Shown here: piece after piece, positions 52,007 to 60,089 of the stretch
Layout: the number at the start of each line of letters is the position of its first letter
Numbering within the stretch: the stretch's first letter is position 1
Notes under the pieces: generated by a model
The model's input: the letters and a program-made list of their open reading frames with translations, nothing else
Told to the model about the DNA's origin: nothing
Database searches by the model: none
Origin: JANQPX01 sp050633905
GTDB taxonomy: Bacteria > Pseudomonadota > Alphaproteobacteria > Geminicoccales > Geminicoccaceae
Length of the DNA stretch: 64,000 nucleotides
Assembly: GCA_050633905.1 (NCBI GenBank)
Contig: JBOEHJ010000005.1
Location: 1-64,000 of the forward strand
Direction of reading: 5' to 3'
Translations under genes and position numbers: made by a program

Positions 52007-52842
52007 GCAGCCAGCCCTACGACCCTGCCGCCGACGGGGCAACGATGGGCCTCGCGGAGGCGATGTCCTATAGCGATTATTTGAAGATCGATGCCATCCT
52101 GGGACAGCAGTGCCCGCTCAGCGACGCCCATGACGAGATGCTCTTCATCATTCAGCACCAGACCAGCGAGATCTGGATGAAGCTGATCATCCACGAAATG
52201 CGCGCTGCCCGTGAGGCATTGAAGGCCGGCGATACCGCTCAGATGTTCAAGATGCTGGCGCGGGTCAGCAGGATTTTCGAGCAGCTCAACAATCAGTGGG
52301 ACGTGCTGCGCACGATGACGCCTGCGGACTATACCCGGTTCCGCGAGACTCTCGGTCTCTCGTCGGGGTTCCAGTCCTACCAGTACCGACTGATCGAATT
52401 TGTTCTGGGCAATCGCAACAGAAACATGCTGACGCCGCACGAACACAAGCCGGATGTTCAAAAGCTGCTGGCGGACGAGTTGGCACGCCCCAGCCTCTAT
52501 GACGAGGTGGTTGCTATCCTCTTTCGGACCATCGACGGACACAAGAACGACATGCCCGCCCCGCAGCTCGACACACCGCACGAAGCCCGGCCCGAGATCC
52601 AGGCAAGATGGAAGATGGTCTACCAAGACGTCGATGCCTATTGGATGCTCTACGAACTCGGCGAAAAACTGGTCGACCTCGAGGACTACTTCCGCCGTTG
52701 GCGTTTCAACCACGTCACCACGGTCGAACGCGTCATCGGCTTCAAGCGCGGCACCGGGGGCACCTCCGGCGTCCGTTATCTCCGCCGCATGCTCGATGTC
52801 GAGCTGTTTCCCGAACTCTGGCATCTGCGCGGAGAGCTCTGA
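52003..52842 (+). CDS. kynA: Tryptophan 2,3-dioxygenase
   Basis: This 279-residue haem enzyme opens the indole ring of L-tryptophan to N-formylkynurenine. Family motifs are MLFIIQHQTSEIWMKLIIHE, SGFQSYQYRLIEF and FNHVTTVERVIGFKRGTGGT; the axial haem ligand is His237. The start is a TTG at 52003 overlapping the ligase stop. It is followed after 2 bases by kynureninase. The formamidase needed between them is not in this operon. Confidence 0.96.
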   Translation: MSSQPYDPAADGATMGLAEAMSYSDYLKIDAILGQQCPLSDAHDEMLFIIQHQTSEIWMKLIIHEMRAAREALKAGDTAQMFKMLARVSRIFEQLNNQWDVLRTMTPADYTRFRETLGLSSGFQSYQYRLIEFVLGNRNRNMLTPHEHKPDVQKLLADELARPSLYDEVVAILFRTIDGHKNDMPAPQLDTPHEARPEIQARWKMVYQDVDAYWMLYELGEKLVDLEDYFRRWRFNHVTTVERVIGFKRGTGGTSGVRYLRRMLDVELFPELWHLRGEL

Positions 52843-52844
52843 CC

Positions 52845-54038
52845 GTGGCTCCAGCGCTCCCGAAAAAGGATCTTTTTGAACTTCCTGCTGGCGTGATTTA
52901 CCTCGACGGCAATTCGCTCGGACCGCTGCCCAAGGGCGCGCTGCAACGCGCGCAGACCGTAATCGGCGAGGAATGGGGCGGGAACCTGATCCGGGCCTGG
53001 AATGCGGATGACTGGATCTCGCTGCCCAAGCGCGTGGGTGACCGGATCGCCCGGCTGATCGGCGCCCCCGCCTCCTCGGTGACGACCGGCGACACGCTTT
53101 CGATCAAGGTCTACCAGGCGCTCGCGGCGGCGCTGAAGATGCGCCCGGAGTGCCAGGTTATCCTGTCGGATGCAGGAAATTTCCCGACGGATCTCTACAT
53201 GGCCGATGGCCTGATCAAGCTGATCGACAAGGGCTACGAGCTCCGCACACCGGCGCCGGAGGAGGTGGCGGAACACATGACCGAAGATGTCGCCGCTGTG
53301 TTGCTGACCCAGGTCGACTACCGTTCCGGCCGGATGCACGACATGCAGGCGATCACCGAGGCGGCGCATGCGGCCGGCGCCGTGATGATCTGGGACCTCG
53401 CGCACAGCGCAGGGGCGCTGCCCGTGGATCTCGCCGCGAGCAAGGCGGAATTCGCCGTCGGTTGCACCTACAAATATCTGAACGGCGGCCCCGGCGCGCC
53501 GGCGTTCATCTATGTCCGTCCCGACCTCATCGAGGACGTCGAGCCGGCGCTCGCCGGCTGGATGGGGCATGAGGCGCCTTTCGCGATGGAACCGGCCTAC
53601 CGCCCCACGATGTCGACGGAGCGTCTGCGCGTGGGCACCCCGCCGATCGTTCAGCTGTCAATCCTCGATCGGGCGCTGGATGTTTGGGAGGGCGTCGATC
53701 TGGAGGCGGTTCGCAGGGCGTCCATCGAGCTCTCGGAGCTGTTTATCACCGAGGTCGAGACGCGCTGTCCTGATCTGACCCTCGCATCCCCCCGCGACCC
53801 GGCCGCGCGCGGCTCTCAGGTGTCGTTCGCTTTCGAGCAAGGCTATGCCGTCATGCAAGCGCTCATCGCCCAAGGCCTCATCGGCGATTTTCGTGCGCCG
53901 GACATCATGCGCTTCGGCTTCACGCCCCTCTACATCGACGAACATGACGTGCGCAGGGCCGCCGATGTAATCGAAGATGTCGTCGGCAACGAGCGCTGGC
54001 GCAACCCGAAGTATCAAGCCGTCTCGCGCGTCACGTGA
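52845..54038 (+). CDS. kynU: Kynureninase
   Basis: This 397-residue PLP enzyme converts L-kynurenine to anthranilate and alanine. It has the canonical YLDGNSLGPLPKGAL start, DAGNFPTDLYMADGL, WDLAHSAGALPVDLA and the PLP lysine in VGCTYKYLNGGPGAPAF. A GTG at 52845, 2 bases after the tryptophan dioxygenase stop, gives the normal length. Compared with the gene at 26187-27419 it is much closer to the family consensus. Confidence 0.95.
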   Translation: MAPALPKKDLFELPAGVIYLDGNSLGPLPKGALQRAQTVIGEEWGGNLIRAWNADDWISLPKRVGDRIARLIGAPASSVTTGDTLSIKVYQALAAALKMRPECQVILSDAGNFPTDLYMADGLIKLIDKGYELRTPAPEEVAEHMTEDVAAVLLTQVDYRSGRMHDMQAITEAAHAAGAVMIWDLAHSAGALPVDLAASKAEFAVGCTYKYLNGGPGAPAFIYVRPDLIEDVEPALAGWMGHEAPFAMEPAYRPTMSTERLRVGTPPIVQLSILDRALDVWEGVDLEAVRRASIELSELFITEVETRCPDLTLASPRDPAARGSQVSFAFEQGYAVMQALIAQGLIGDFRAPDIMRFGFTPLYIDEHDVRRAADVIEDVVGNERWRNPKYQAVSRVT

Positions 54039-54061
54039 TCAATGAGCCTGCAGGAAGTCTA

Positions 54062-54196
54062 ATGTATTTCAAGATGAGACAGAAAACCCTGTTCCGACAC
54101 TGCGACCCGGCACGCATCGTCTTCTATCCACGTTATTTCGATTGGCCGGGCGCTGTCCGCAAAAAGGTCGGCAAGATGACGGAAGGGGCGGCATGA
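54062..54196 (+). pseudogene. Acyl-CoA thioesterase with internal deletion
   Basis: An intact 44-codon frame reads MYFKMRQKTLFRHCDPARI, then VFYPRYF, the start of a 4-hydroxybenzoyl-CoA-type hotdog thioesterase, and then jumps directly to a C-terminal-like tail (GAVRKKVGKMTEGAA). The normal protein is about 140 residues, so roughly 100 codons have been deleted in frame. The stop overlaps the following Rid gene as ATGA. The position suggests that a thioesterase once belonged to the aminobenzoyl-CoA operon. Confidence 0.7.
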
Positions 54197-54594
54197 AACC
54201 CGAAACCATTCACCCCGAAGGCTGGGCCCGGGCGCTCGGTTACGCGAACGGGATGCTGATGCCGGATGGCACGCTGCATGTCGGCGGCCAGATCGGCTGG
54301 AACAAGGACAAGCGCTTTCGCGCAGGGGATTTCGTCAGTCAGATGGAACAGGCGCTTGCCAACGTCGCGGAGATCGTCCGAGCTGCAGGCGGCGACGTCA
54401 CCGATGTCGGCCGCATGACCTGGTTCGTGAAGGACAAGGCCGAATATCTCGCCCGTCAACGCGAGATCGGAGAGGCCTATCGGCGCATCTTCGGCAAGCA
54501 CTTTCCGGCCATGTCGATGATCGTCATCAAGGACCTGATCGAGGACGAGGCGCTCATCGAAATCGAGGCGACCGCTTACATCGCTCGCGGCTGA
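54193..54594 (+). CDS. Rid family protein of the aminobenzoyl-CoA operon
   Basis: This 133-residue YjgF/Rid-fold protein has HPEGWARALGYANGMLM, VGGQIGWNKDKRF and IKDLIEDEALIEIEATAYI. The classical Arg is Met (PAMSMIVI), so it may be a Rid-fold enzyme with another activity. Close homologues are often found next to aminobenzoyl-CoA genes, where they might act on an enamine intermediate formed after ring reduction. The start at 54193 overlaps the broken thioesterase. Confidence 0.88.
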   Translation: MKPETIHPEGWARALGYANGMLMPDGTLHVGGQIGWNKDKRFRAGDFVSQMEQALANVAEIVRAAGGDVTDVGRMTWFVKDKAEYLARQREIGEAYRRIFGKHFPAMSMIVIKDLIEDEALIEIEATAYIARG

Positions 54595-54623
54595 AATCAA
54601 CGTAAGGCAGAAGGGAGAACATC

Positions 54624-55064
54624 ATGCCTGATCTCGACAAAGGTACCACTCGAAATGGCGAGGGCACCAAGCTCGACATCCTTGGCCAGACCTATTTCAT
54701 CAAAGCTTGGTGCGAGACCACGTTTGCTTTCGAGGCCAATTCCGAACCCGGTCAATACGTGCCCGTCCATATCCATCCGACGCAGGACGAGTTCATACTG
54801 GTGCAGGAGGGCGAACTCGATCTGAAACTGGACGGCGTCTGGAGCAAGGCCAGGGCAGGGGATCTCGTGCGCATGCCGAAAGGTGTCCCGCATGGCTATT
54901 TCAACAAGTCCGACAAGCCAGTGCGAGCACTCTTCTGGGTCTCGCCGGCGGGCAAGTTGAAGGAGCTGTTCGACGAGCTGAATGAGCTCACGGATGTCGA
55001 AGAAGTGGTGCGGCTTTCCGCCGAGCATGACGTCGACTTCCTGCCGCCCGAGGCCAACGACTAG
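54624..55064 (+). CDS. Single-domain cupin protein
   Basis: This 146-residue cupin has PVHIHPTQDEFILVQEGELDL, with the metal-binding His-x-His and Glu, and RAGDLVRMPKGVPHGYFNK with the second His. The resemblance to small quercetin-type or 3-hydroxyanthranilate-type cupins is only general. It is the last intact gene of the operon; its TAG stop shares a CTAG with the stop of the convergent sdaA remnant. Confidence 0.82.
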   Translation: MPDLDKGTTRNGEGTKLDILGQTYFIKAWCETTFAFEANSEPGQYVPVHIHPTQDEFILVQEGELDLKLDGVWSKARAGDLVRMPKGVPHGYFNKSDKPVRALFWVSPAGKLKELFDELNELTDVEEVVRLSAEHDVDFLPPEAND

Positions 55065-55255
55065 GCGCACTCCAGCAGCGGATCCCCTGCCCCATCATAG
55101 GCAGACAGCCTCATGCCGTTGGAGTGACCGGGAAGCGGCGGGCCGTAGTCGAAGATCAGGTCCTGCTCGGGATCGAATTTGGTCATGCCATGGCCGGGGG
55201 TCTTCAAATGCTTTTCAATGCCGACCTTGAAGATATCGAACGTGCTGATGAACAT
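55061..55255 (-). pseudogene. L-serine ammonia-lyase remnant with internal deletion
   Basis: The minus-strand frame begins MFISTFDIFKVGI, the start of L-serine dehydratase, and then continues with KTPGHGMTKFDPEQDLIFDY, then GPPLPGHSNGMRL, from further inside the protein. The segment between, including the SSSHTMGP part, is missing, and the frame ends after LLECA at a CTAG. It cannot be functional. Confidence 0.72.
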
Positions 55256-55298
55256 GATCTTCAAGTTCTCTGAAAAGGTCAGCCGGCGCCGGTGGCGC

Positions 55299-55800
55299 CT
55301 ACTCGGCTGCAGTTGGCATGTAGGCTTCCATCGGCGGCCAGTATTTGTCTTCGCGGATGTAGGGCAGCGGGAAGAGGGCGCGTTCGCGTGTGTAAGGGCG
55401 CTCCCAATCGCCAACCAGGAGGTCAGCTGTATGCGGTGCGCCACGCACCACGTTGTTGGCCTTGTCCGCCTTGCCTTCTTCGATCTCGGCAATGTCCTGA
55501 CGGATCATGATCATGGCATCGCAGAACCGATCCAGCTCCTGCTTGTCCTCGCACTCGGTCGGTTCGATCATCAGGGTCTGCGGTACTGGCCAGGACATGG
55601 TCGGCGCGTGATAGCCGTAATACACCAACCGCTTGGCAACGTCCTTGACGCTGATCCTGGTCGTCTCATGATTCTGGCGGAGGTCGAGGATGCACTCATG
55701 GGCGACGCCGTCATTCGGTCCAGTGTAGACTATGGGATAATGCTCTTTCAGACGGGTGGCTATGTAGTTGGCATTCAGGATCGCAACCTTGGTTGCGTGA
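55299..55800 (-). pseudogene. Glycine dehydrogenase (GcvP) C-terminal fragment
   Basis: About 165 residues match the end of the glycine-cleavage P-protein: ATKVAILNANYIATRLKEHY, VAHECILDLR, VVYYGYHAPTMSWPVP-like YYGYHAPTMSWPVPQT and MIEPTECEDKQELDRFCDAM. The large N-terminal part with the PLP lysine is absent. The homology stops at about 55800, exactly where the truncated XRE gene begins on the other strand. With the sdaA remnant it is a broken serine/glycine operon. Confidence 0.75.
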
Positions 55801-56334
55801 AGCAAGGCAACGCAAAGGCTGGACCCTCGAAACAACAGCAACCGAAACAGGTGTCGCGCGTTCAACCCTCTCGAAAATCGAAAACGGCCAGACGTCGCCT
55901 GGCTTCGAGATCATCCAAAAGCTTGCAGCGAAATTCGAATTCGGACTCCCACAGCTTTTCACGCCGGCCCGCAGGAATGCACCGTGGGGGCGGAGAGTTG
56001 TGACCCTTAAGGGGCAAGAACTCCGACGCTCGACACCAACCTATGACCATGAGCTGCTATGCACCGAGCTTGTCGACAAAGGCATGTTACCATATTTCAG
56101 CCGCATCAAGGCGCGTAGCTTTAGCGACTTCGATGACTGGATCCGACATGACGGTGAGGAATTTCTGCTTGTGATGGAAGGCGAGGTTGAACTCCCACAG
56201 AGTTCTACCAGCCCTTACAAATGACAACTGGTGACTCGGTTTACTATGGCAGCGGCATGGGCCATGCGTGCCTTTCGGTAAGCAAAGACGATGCGATTGT
56301 GCTTTGGATTTCTTTGGAAGACCTGATTGGTTAG
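55793..56334 (+). pseudogene. XRE-cupin transcriptional regulator, truncated and frameshifted
   Basis: The frame begins within the helix-turn-helix domain (MREARQRKGWTLETTATETG, then VARSTLSKIENGQTSPGF) and runs into a cupin domain (FLLVMEGEVEL). Near 56190-56200 the frame shifts: the expected continuation TEFYQPLQMTTGDSVYYGSG, then MGHACLSV and ending DLIG, is found in another frame up to 56334. The N-terminal residues before the HTH are also missing. It was probably a regulator of the neighbouring glycine/serine genes. Confidence 0.72.
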
Positions 56335-56647
56335 TCATCATGGATTGTTAGCGCATGCTCCATTTAGTCGCATTTCGATCCCCAATAGAGCAGAAACATG
56401 ATGCATTCAGCCTTAGTTCAACATCTGATTCTCAAATACTCACCGGCCCAAGCCTAAACTCTCGAGGAGAATCCTTACGCAACCCCCTCGAACAACTTCA
56501 GCAAGAATCGTTGGTATCGTTCCTCCAATTTAGACCTACCCCAAGTGGCCATTCGGAGCGGCGTCCGAAGAACGCACCGAGAACCGACTTGCCGTGGTTG
56601 CGCGGGTACTGGATTGGGGGCTGTTTGGGATACAGTAGGCTTCCCCC

Positions 56648-56691
56648 CTCCTGACCCCGTACCTTCAACGCGAAGGTTACGGGGTCAGGAG
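56648..56691. repeat. Long hairpin
   Basis: CTCCTGACCCCGTACCTTC and its near-perfect reverse complement (one bulged A) are separated by the loop AACGC, giving a stem of 19 pairs. No T run follows on either strand, so a simple intrinsic terminator is unlikely. It may be a repeat-element end or a bidirectional transcription barrier. Confidence 0.6.
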
Positions 56692-56904
56692 AGTGAGATG
56701 AAAGGTGGTTAGGGGAGCAAGTTCATGCCACGACCGGTCAGTCACATCAGATGAGCCACCACCATGGTCAAGCCTACAATCGTGACGGCTTGGTCGACTC
56801 GGTGGTTGTTAAAATCAAACGTGATCGGACGGAAAAAATAATAAGAACAAAACGTGAAACTGGCTAACCTTTGAGTCTCATTCTTACCAACCTATTGAAA
56901 TTGT

Positions 56905-56955
56905 GGTGCCGGCGAGAGGACTTGAACCCCCAACCTCCCGCTTACAAGGCGGGCA
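56905..56955 (-). pseudogene. tRNA-Thr(UGU) 3'-half fragment, right copy (att-like)
   Basis: This is the same tRNA 3' half as at 25487-25538 and better preserved: the anticodon stem-loop CCCGC-CTTGTAA-GCGGG pairs fully, followed by AGGTT, the T arm, CGCCGGC and ACCA. The sequence on the 5' side is not a D arm. It is not a complete tRNA. Confidence 0.8.
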
Positions 56956-57095
56956 GAGAATTCGAAGGAAGAGTATTGTATCTCAATAAGATAGCGCCTC
57001 CTGGTTAGCCACCAGGCCAATCGCCCAAGTCGTCCGAAATAGCCAAGTCTACCGTCGCACCGACCATTGAGTGGCTAACCATAAATCGGTAGCCG
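56905..57095. repeat. Attachment-site-like direct repeat, right copy
   Basis: This is the partner of 25487-25676, in the same orientation, beginning with the tRNA-Thr fragment. TGGTTAGCCACCAGG at about 57003 and GTGGCTAACCA at about 57071 form inverted arm-like words. Distance between the two tRNA ends is 31,418 bases. Confidence 0.6.
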
Positions 57096-57180
57096 GGGAG
57101 ATAATATCAGCAAAAGGACGTGAACGCTGCCAGCTTAGATGACGCTTGCCGCCGCAGAGGTGTTGACGCAAAAAAAATCG

Positions 57181-57229
57181 AGCTTATAACCTGAAAATCG
57201 TAGGTTCAAATCCTACCTCCCTGCAACCA
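57181..57229 (+). pseudogene. tRNA-fMet-like 3'-half fragment
   Basis: CTTATAACCTGAA followed by a T arm (GTAGGTTCAAATCCTAC) and a terminal GCAACCA matches the 3' half of initiator tRNA. The anticodon reads TAT instead of CAT and two extra bases sit in the acceptor strand. The 5' half is absent. It is probably a second integration scar or a mobile-element end. Confidence 0.55.
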
Positions 57230-57392
57230 TCGTTGTGCACTTTTCTGCAACATCTTTCCCGTTGCCGCCGTTGTTCTTGTTCGGCTGGGACAGAATGCCT
57301 GCATGGCATCAGGCAGTGGAAAATGGGCAGCCATAAAATACACGCTAACAGCGGAATTTTCCGATCTACATATAATGGCCACTCCGATCCTA

Positions 57393-58520
57393 TTAGACAG
57401 CGATCCAGCAACCTTCTGAAGCAGCTTGCCTTATTGCATCGATCGTGTGCTGGACACATGTCGCCTCGGCAAAATCGGGAAATCCGCCACCACCAGTTGC
57501 ATAGGCGCCGAGCAATTCGGCGACTTCGATTACCTTCAGGTCGTTGAAACCTAGATGATGGCCGGGTGCTGGGCAGAACCGGCCGTAGGGTGGATGGTCC
57601 GGCCCCGTTTCCAATCTGGTATAGCCAGCGCGACCTGGTGCGCCACCGGACGTCCACATATGCAGTTCATTCATGTGCTCCTGAGAAAAATGGAGCGAGC
57701 CCTCTGTACCCGTGGCCTCGAATGACAGGTCCATCGTGCGACCGCTCGCCGCCCAATTCGCTTCGATGGAGCCGGCAGCGCCGTTTTCGAAACGCACAAG
57801 CGCATGAGCCATGTCATCGACCTCGACCGGACGTTTTTCCGTTGCGCCTGACGCCACCGGACGTTCCGTATGCACGGTCTTCAAGCTGGCGGAGACCTCG
57901 GCAAAGGGGCCGACGAGGTAATGAGCCATGGAGATGATGTGGCTGCCCAGATCATTCAGCGCGCCGCCGCCATCACGATCGGTACGGAACGAGTGGGGCA
58001 CCTCCGGGCTTGCCATGTAGTTTTCCGCGTGACGGCCGCGAAAGGAGGTCACCTCGCCGATCTCGCCGCCTTCGATCATGTCCCGGGCGAGCTTGATCAG
58101 GGGATTACGCAGGAAATTGAAGCCGACCAGCGTGAGCACACCTGCGGCTGCTGCAGCTTCGGCCATGCGTTTCGCAGACTCTGCGGTTGTTGAGAGCGGC
58201 TTTTCGCAATAGACGGCCTTGCCATGCGCGATCGCATCAAGGGCCACAGGCTCATGCAGAACGTTGGGCGCGGTAATTGCGACGATGTCGATTTCGGAAT
58301 CTGTGGTCAGCTTTCGCCAATCGCCCGTCGCTCGCTCGAAGCCGAGCAGTCTGGCGTTTCGGCAGGCGGTTTCGTCATCGACATCCGCGAGACAGGTCAG
58401 CTCGACGCGTACCGGCAGGTCGAACAGGCCGCCTACCGACCGGAATGCGTTGGCATGGCAACGCCCCATGAAACCAGCACCAACAAGACCGATCCGTGCA
58501 AGGGGTCGATTATCCGTCAC
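57393..58520 (-). CDS. Gfo/Idh/MocA family oxidoreductase
   Basis: This 375-residue NAD(P)-dependent dehydrogenase has Rossmann motif RIGLVGAGFMGRCHANAF at about 9-26, the EKP motif (VYCEKPLSTTAESAKRM) near residue 105 and a C-terminal alpha/beta substrate domain. Members oxidise sugars, inositols or their derivatives. It is the last gene of the sugar-uptake operon 57393-62032, so its substrate is probably the imported sugar or polyol. Start ATG at 58520. Confidence 0.92.
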   Translation of the reverse strand: MTDNRPLARIGLVGAGFMGRCHANAFRSVGGLFDLPVRVELTCLADVDDETACRNARLLGFERATGDWRKLTTDSEIDIVAITAPNVLHEPVALDAIAHGKAVYCEKPLSTTAESAKRMAEAAAAAGVLTLVGFNFLRNPLIKLARDMIEGGEIGEVTSFRGRHAENYMASPEVPHSFRTDRDGGGALNDLGSHIISMAHYLVGPFAEVSASLKTVHTERPVASGATEKRPVEVDDMAHALVRFENGAAGSIEANWAASGRTMDLSFEATGTEGSLHFSQEHMNELHMWTSGGAPGRAGYTRLETGPDHPPYGRFCPAPGHHLGFNDLKVIEVAELLGAYATGGGGFPDFAEATCVQHTIDAIRQAASEGCWIAV

Positions 58521-58541
58521 AGCCGCCTCCGATTGCTGAAT

Positions 58542-60083
58542 TCATGCTCCTGTCGCCCTTCGAGCACCCGATGTTCCGCTGTCCGACCGAAGGTGATGCG
58601 ATACCGCGAGGATCAAGTTTTCCTCGGTCAGATCGTCACCGGTGAACTCCCCGACGAGCCTGCCTTCGGCCATGGCCAGTACGCGGTGGCTCACGCCAAG
58701 CACTTCGGGCATTTCCGAGGAGATGACGATGACGGCAAGGCCATCTTCGGCGAGCCCGGCAATGAGCTTATGGATGGCGGACTTTGAGCCGACATCGATC
58801 CCGCGGGTCGGCTCGTCGAGGATGATGAGCTTGGGGTCCGCGCAGAGCCATTTAGCCAGGACGATTTTCTGCTGGTTGCCGCCAGACAGCGTGGCCACCT
58901 GTTGTTCAGGCCCGGTCGTGCGGATATCGAGCGTTTTTTTATAACGTTCAAAGGTGTTAAGTTCCGCTGCTTCGTTCATCACGGCTAGTCGCGAATAAGC
59001 TGTCAGATGCGGGAGCGTGGTATTTTGGCACCCGCCCATATTCAGCACGAGGCCCTGTTCTTTCCGGCTTTCCGGCACCAGGCTCATGCCCAGGGCAATC
59101 GCCTGCCTGGGTGACGGGAAGTCGACCGGTTCGCCTTTCCAGAAGAGTGCGCCGGCGTCCGGTTGGCGCACCCCGAAAATGGTCTCCACCACCTCCGATC
59201 GTCCAGCCCCGATTAAGCCGTACAGGCCCAGCACTTCGCCGGCGCGCACCGCAAACGATACGTCCTGGAAAAGACCGCCCTTGCCCATTCCGTCTACGCG
59301 CAGCATTTCGTCGCCGAAATTACTCCGGGCGCGATGGAAGTAGCCGTCGAGATCACGGCCGATCATCATGCGCGTAATTTCGCCGACGTCGGTGTCCGCG
59401 GTCCGGCAGGTGCCCTGGACCTTGCCGTCACGCAGCACCGTGATCCGATCGGTGATCTCGAAGATCTCATCCATCTTGTGGGAAATGTAGACGATGCCGG
59501 TGCCACGGGCGCGTAGGTCGCTGATGGTTTCGAACAGCTGGCGTTTTTCGGTGTCGGTCAGGGACGCCGTCGGCTCGTCGAAGATGACGATATTGGCATT
59601 GAACGCCTGAGCACGCGCGATCTCCACCATCTGCTGGCGTGCGATCGACAAAGCACCGACACGCATCTCAGGTCCGAAATCGCAGCCAAGAGCAGCGAGA
59701 GCCTCACCAGCTTGTCGATGCAGCTGCCGTTTGCGCAGCACACCGAACATGTTGGTCGGCCAGGCACCGAGATAAATGTTTTCGGCCACCGAGAGTTCGG
59801 GAGACAGGGACAGTTCCTGATGGATAAGAAGGATGCCCTTCTGACGAGCATCGAGTGGCGAGGTCACCTCGACGTCCTTGCCACGATAGACAATTCGCCC
59901 ACTGTCGGCTTTGTAGAGGCCAGCCAACACCTTCATCAGGGTGGATTTGCCGGCTCCGTTTTCGCCCACCAGGGCATGAACCTCGCCGCGGCGAAGCTCG
60001 AAACTGACATCATCGAGCGCTGTAACGCCTGGAAAGATCTTGGTGATGTTATCGACCGACAGGACGATATCGTCAGCATCCAT
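58542..60083 (-). CDS. Sugar ABC transporter ATPase, two-domain (RbsA/MglA type)
   Basis: This 513-residue ATPase with tandem ABC domains has GENGAGKST in the first domain near residue 37, and LSGGNQQKIVLAKWL with LIILDEPTRGIDVG in the second, as in RbsA. It has the substrate-free GLYGLIGAGRSEVVETIFG linker typical of the family. It lies 6 bases after the permease gene and 21 bases before the oxidoreductase gene. Confidence 0.94.
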   Translation of the reverse strand: MDADDIVLSVDNITKIFPGVTALDDVSFELRRGEVHALVGENGAGKSTLMKVLAGLYKADSGRIVYRGKDVEVTSPLDARQKGILLIHQELSLSPELSVAENIYLGAWPTNMFGVLRKRQLHRQAGEALAALGCDFGPEMRVGALSIARQQMVEIARAQAFNANIVIFDEPTASLTDTEKRQLFETISDLRARGTGIVYISHKMDEIFEITDRITVLRDGKVQGTCRTADTDVGEITRMMIGRDLDGYFHRARSNFGDEMLRVDGMGKGGLFQDVSFAVRAGEVLGLYGLIGAGRSEVVETIFGVRQPDAGALFWKGEPVDFPSPRQAIALGMSLVPESRKEQGLVLNMGGCQNTTLPHLTAYSRLAVMNEAAELNTFERYKKTLDIRTTGPEQQVATLSGGNQQKIVLAKWLCADPKLIILDEPTRGIDVGSKSAIHKLIAGLAEDGLAVIVISSEMPEVLGVSHRVLAMAEGRLVGEFTGDDLTEENLILAVSHHLRSDSGTSGARRATGA

Positions 60084-60089
60084 GGCCGG

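Larger units (their letters stand above)
56335..57392. other. About 1 kb without an intact gene at the right edge of the putative island
   Basis: This region contains a long hairpin (56648-56691), the second tRNA-Thr fragment with its flanking repeat (56905-57095) and a degenerate tRNA-fMet 3' half (57181-57229). Short open frames here have no recognisable protein character. No integrase gene was seen. Confidence 0.5.

Noticed and set aside
57184..57657. 157-codon minus-strand frame ending VGFEPTIFRL
   Set aside because: That ending is the translation of the complement of a tRNA 3' end, and the rest is antisense to the Gfo/Idh/MocA gene.
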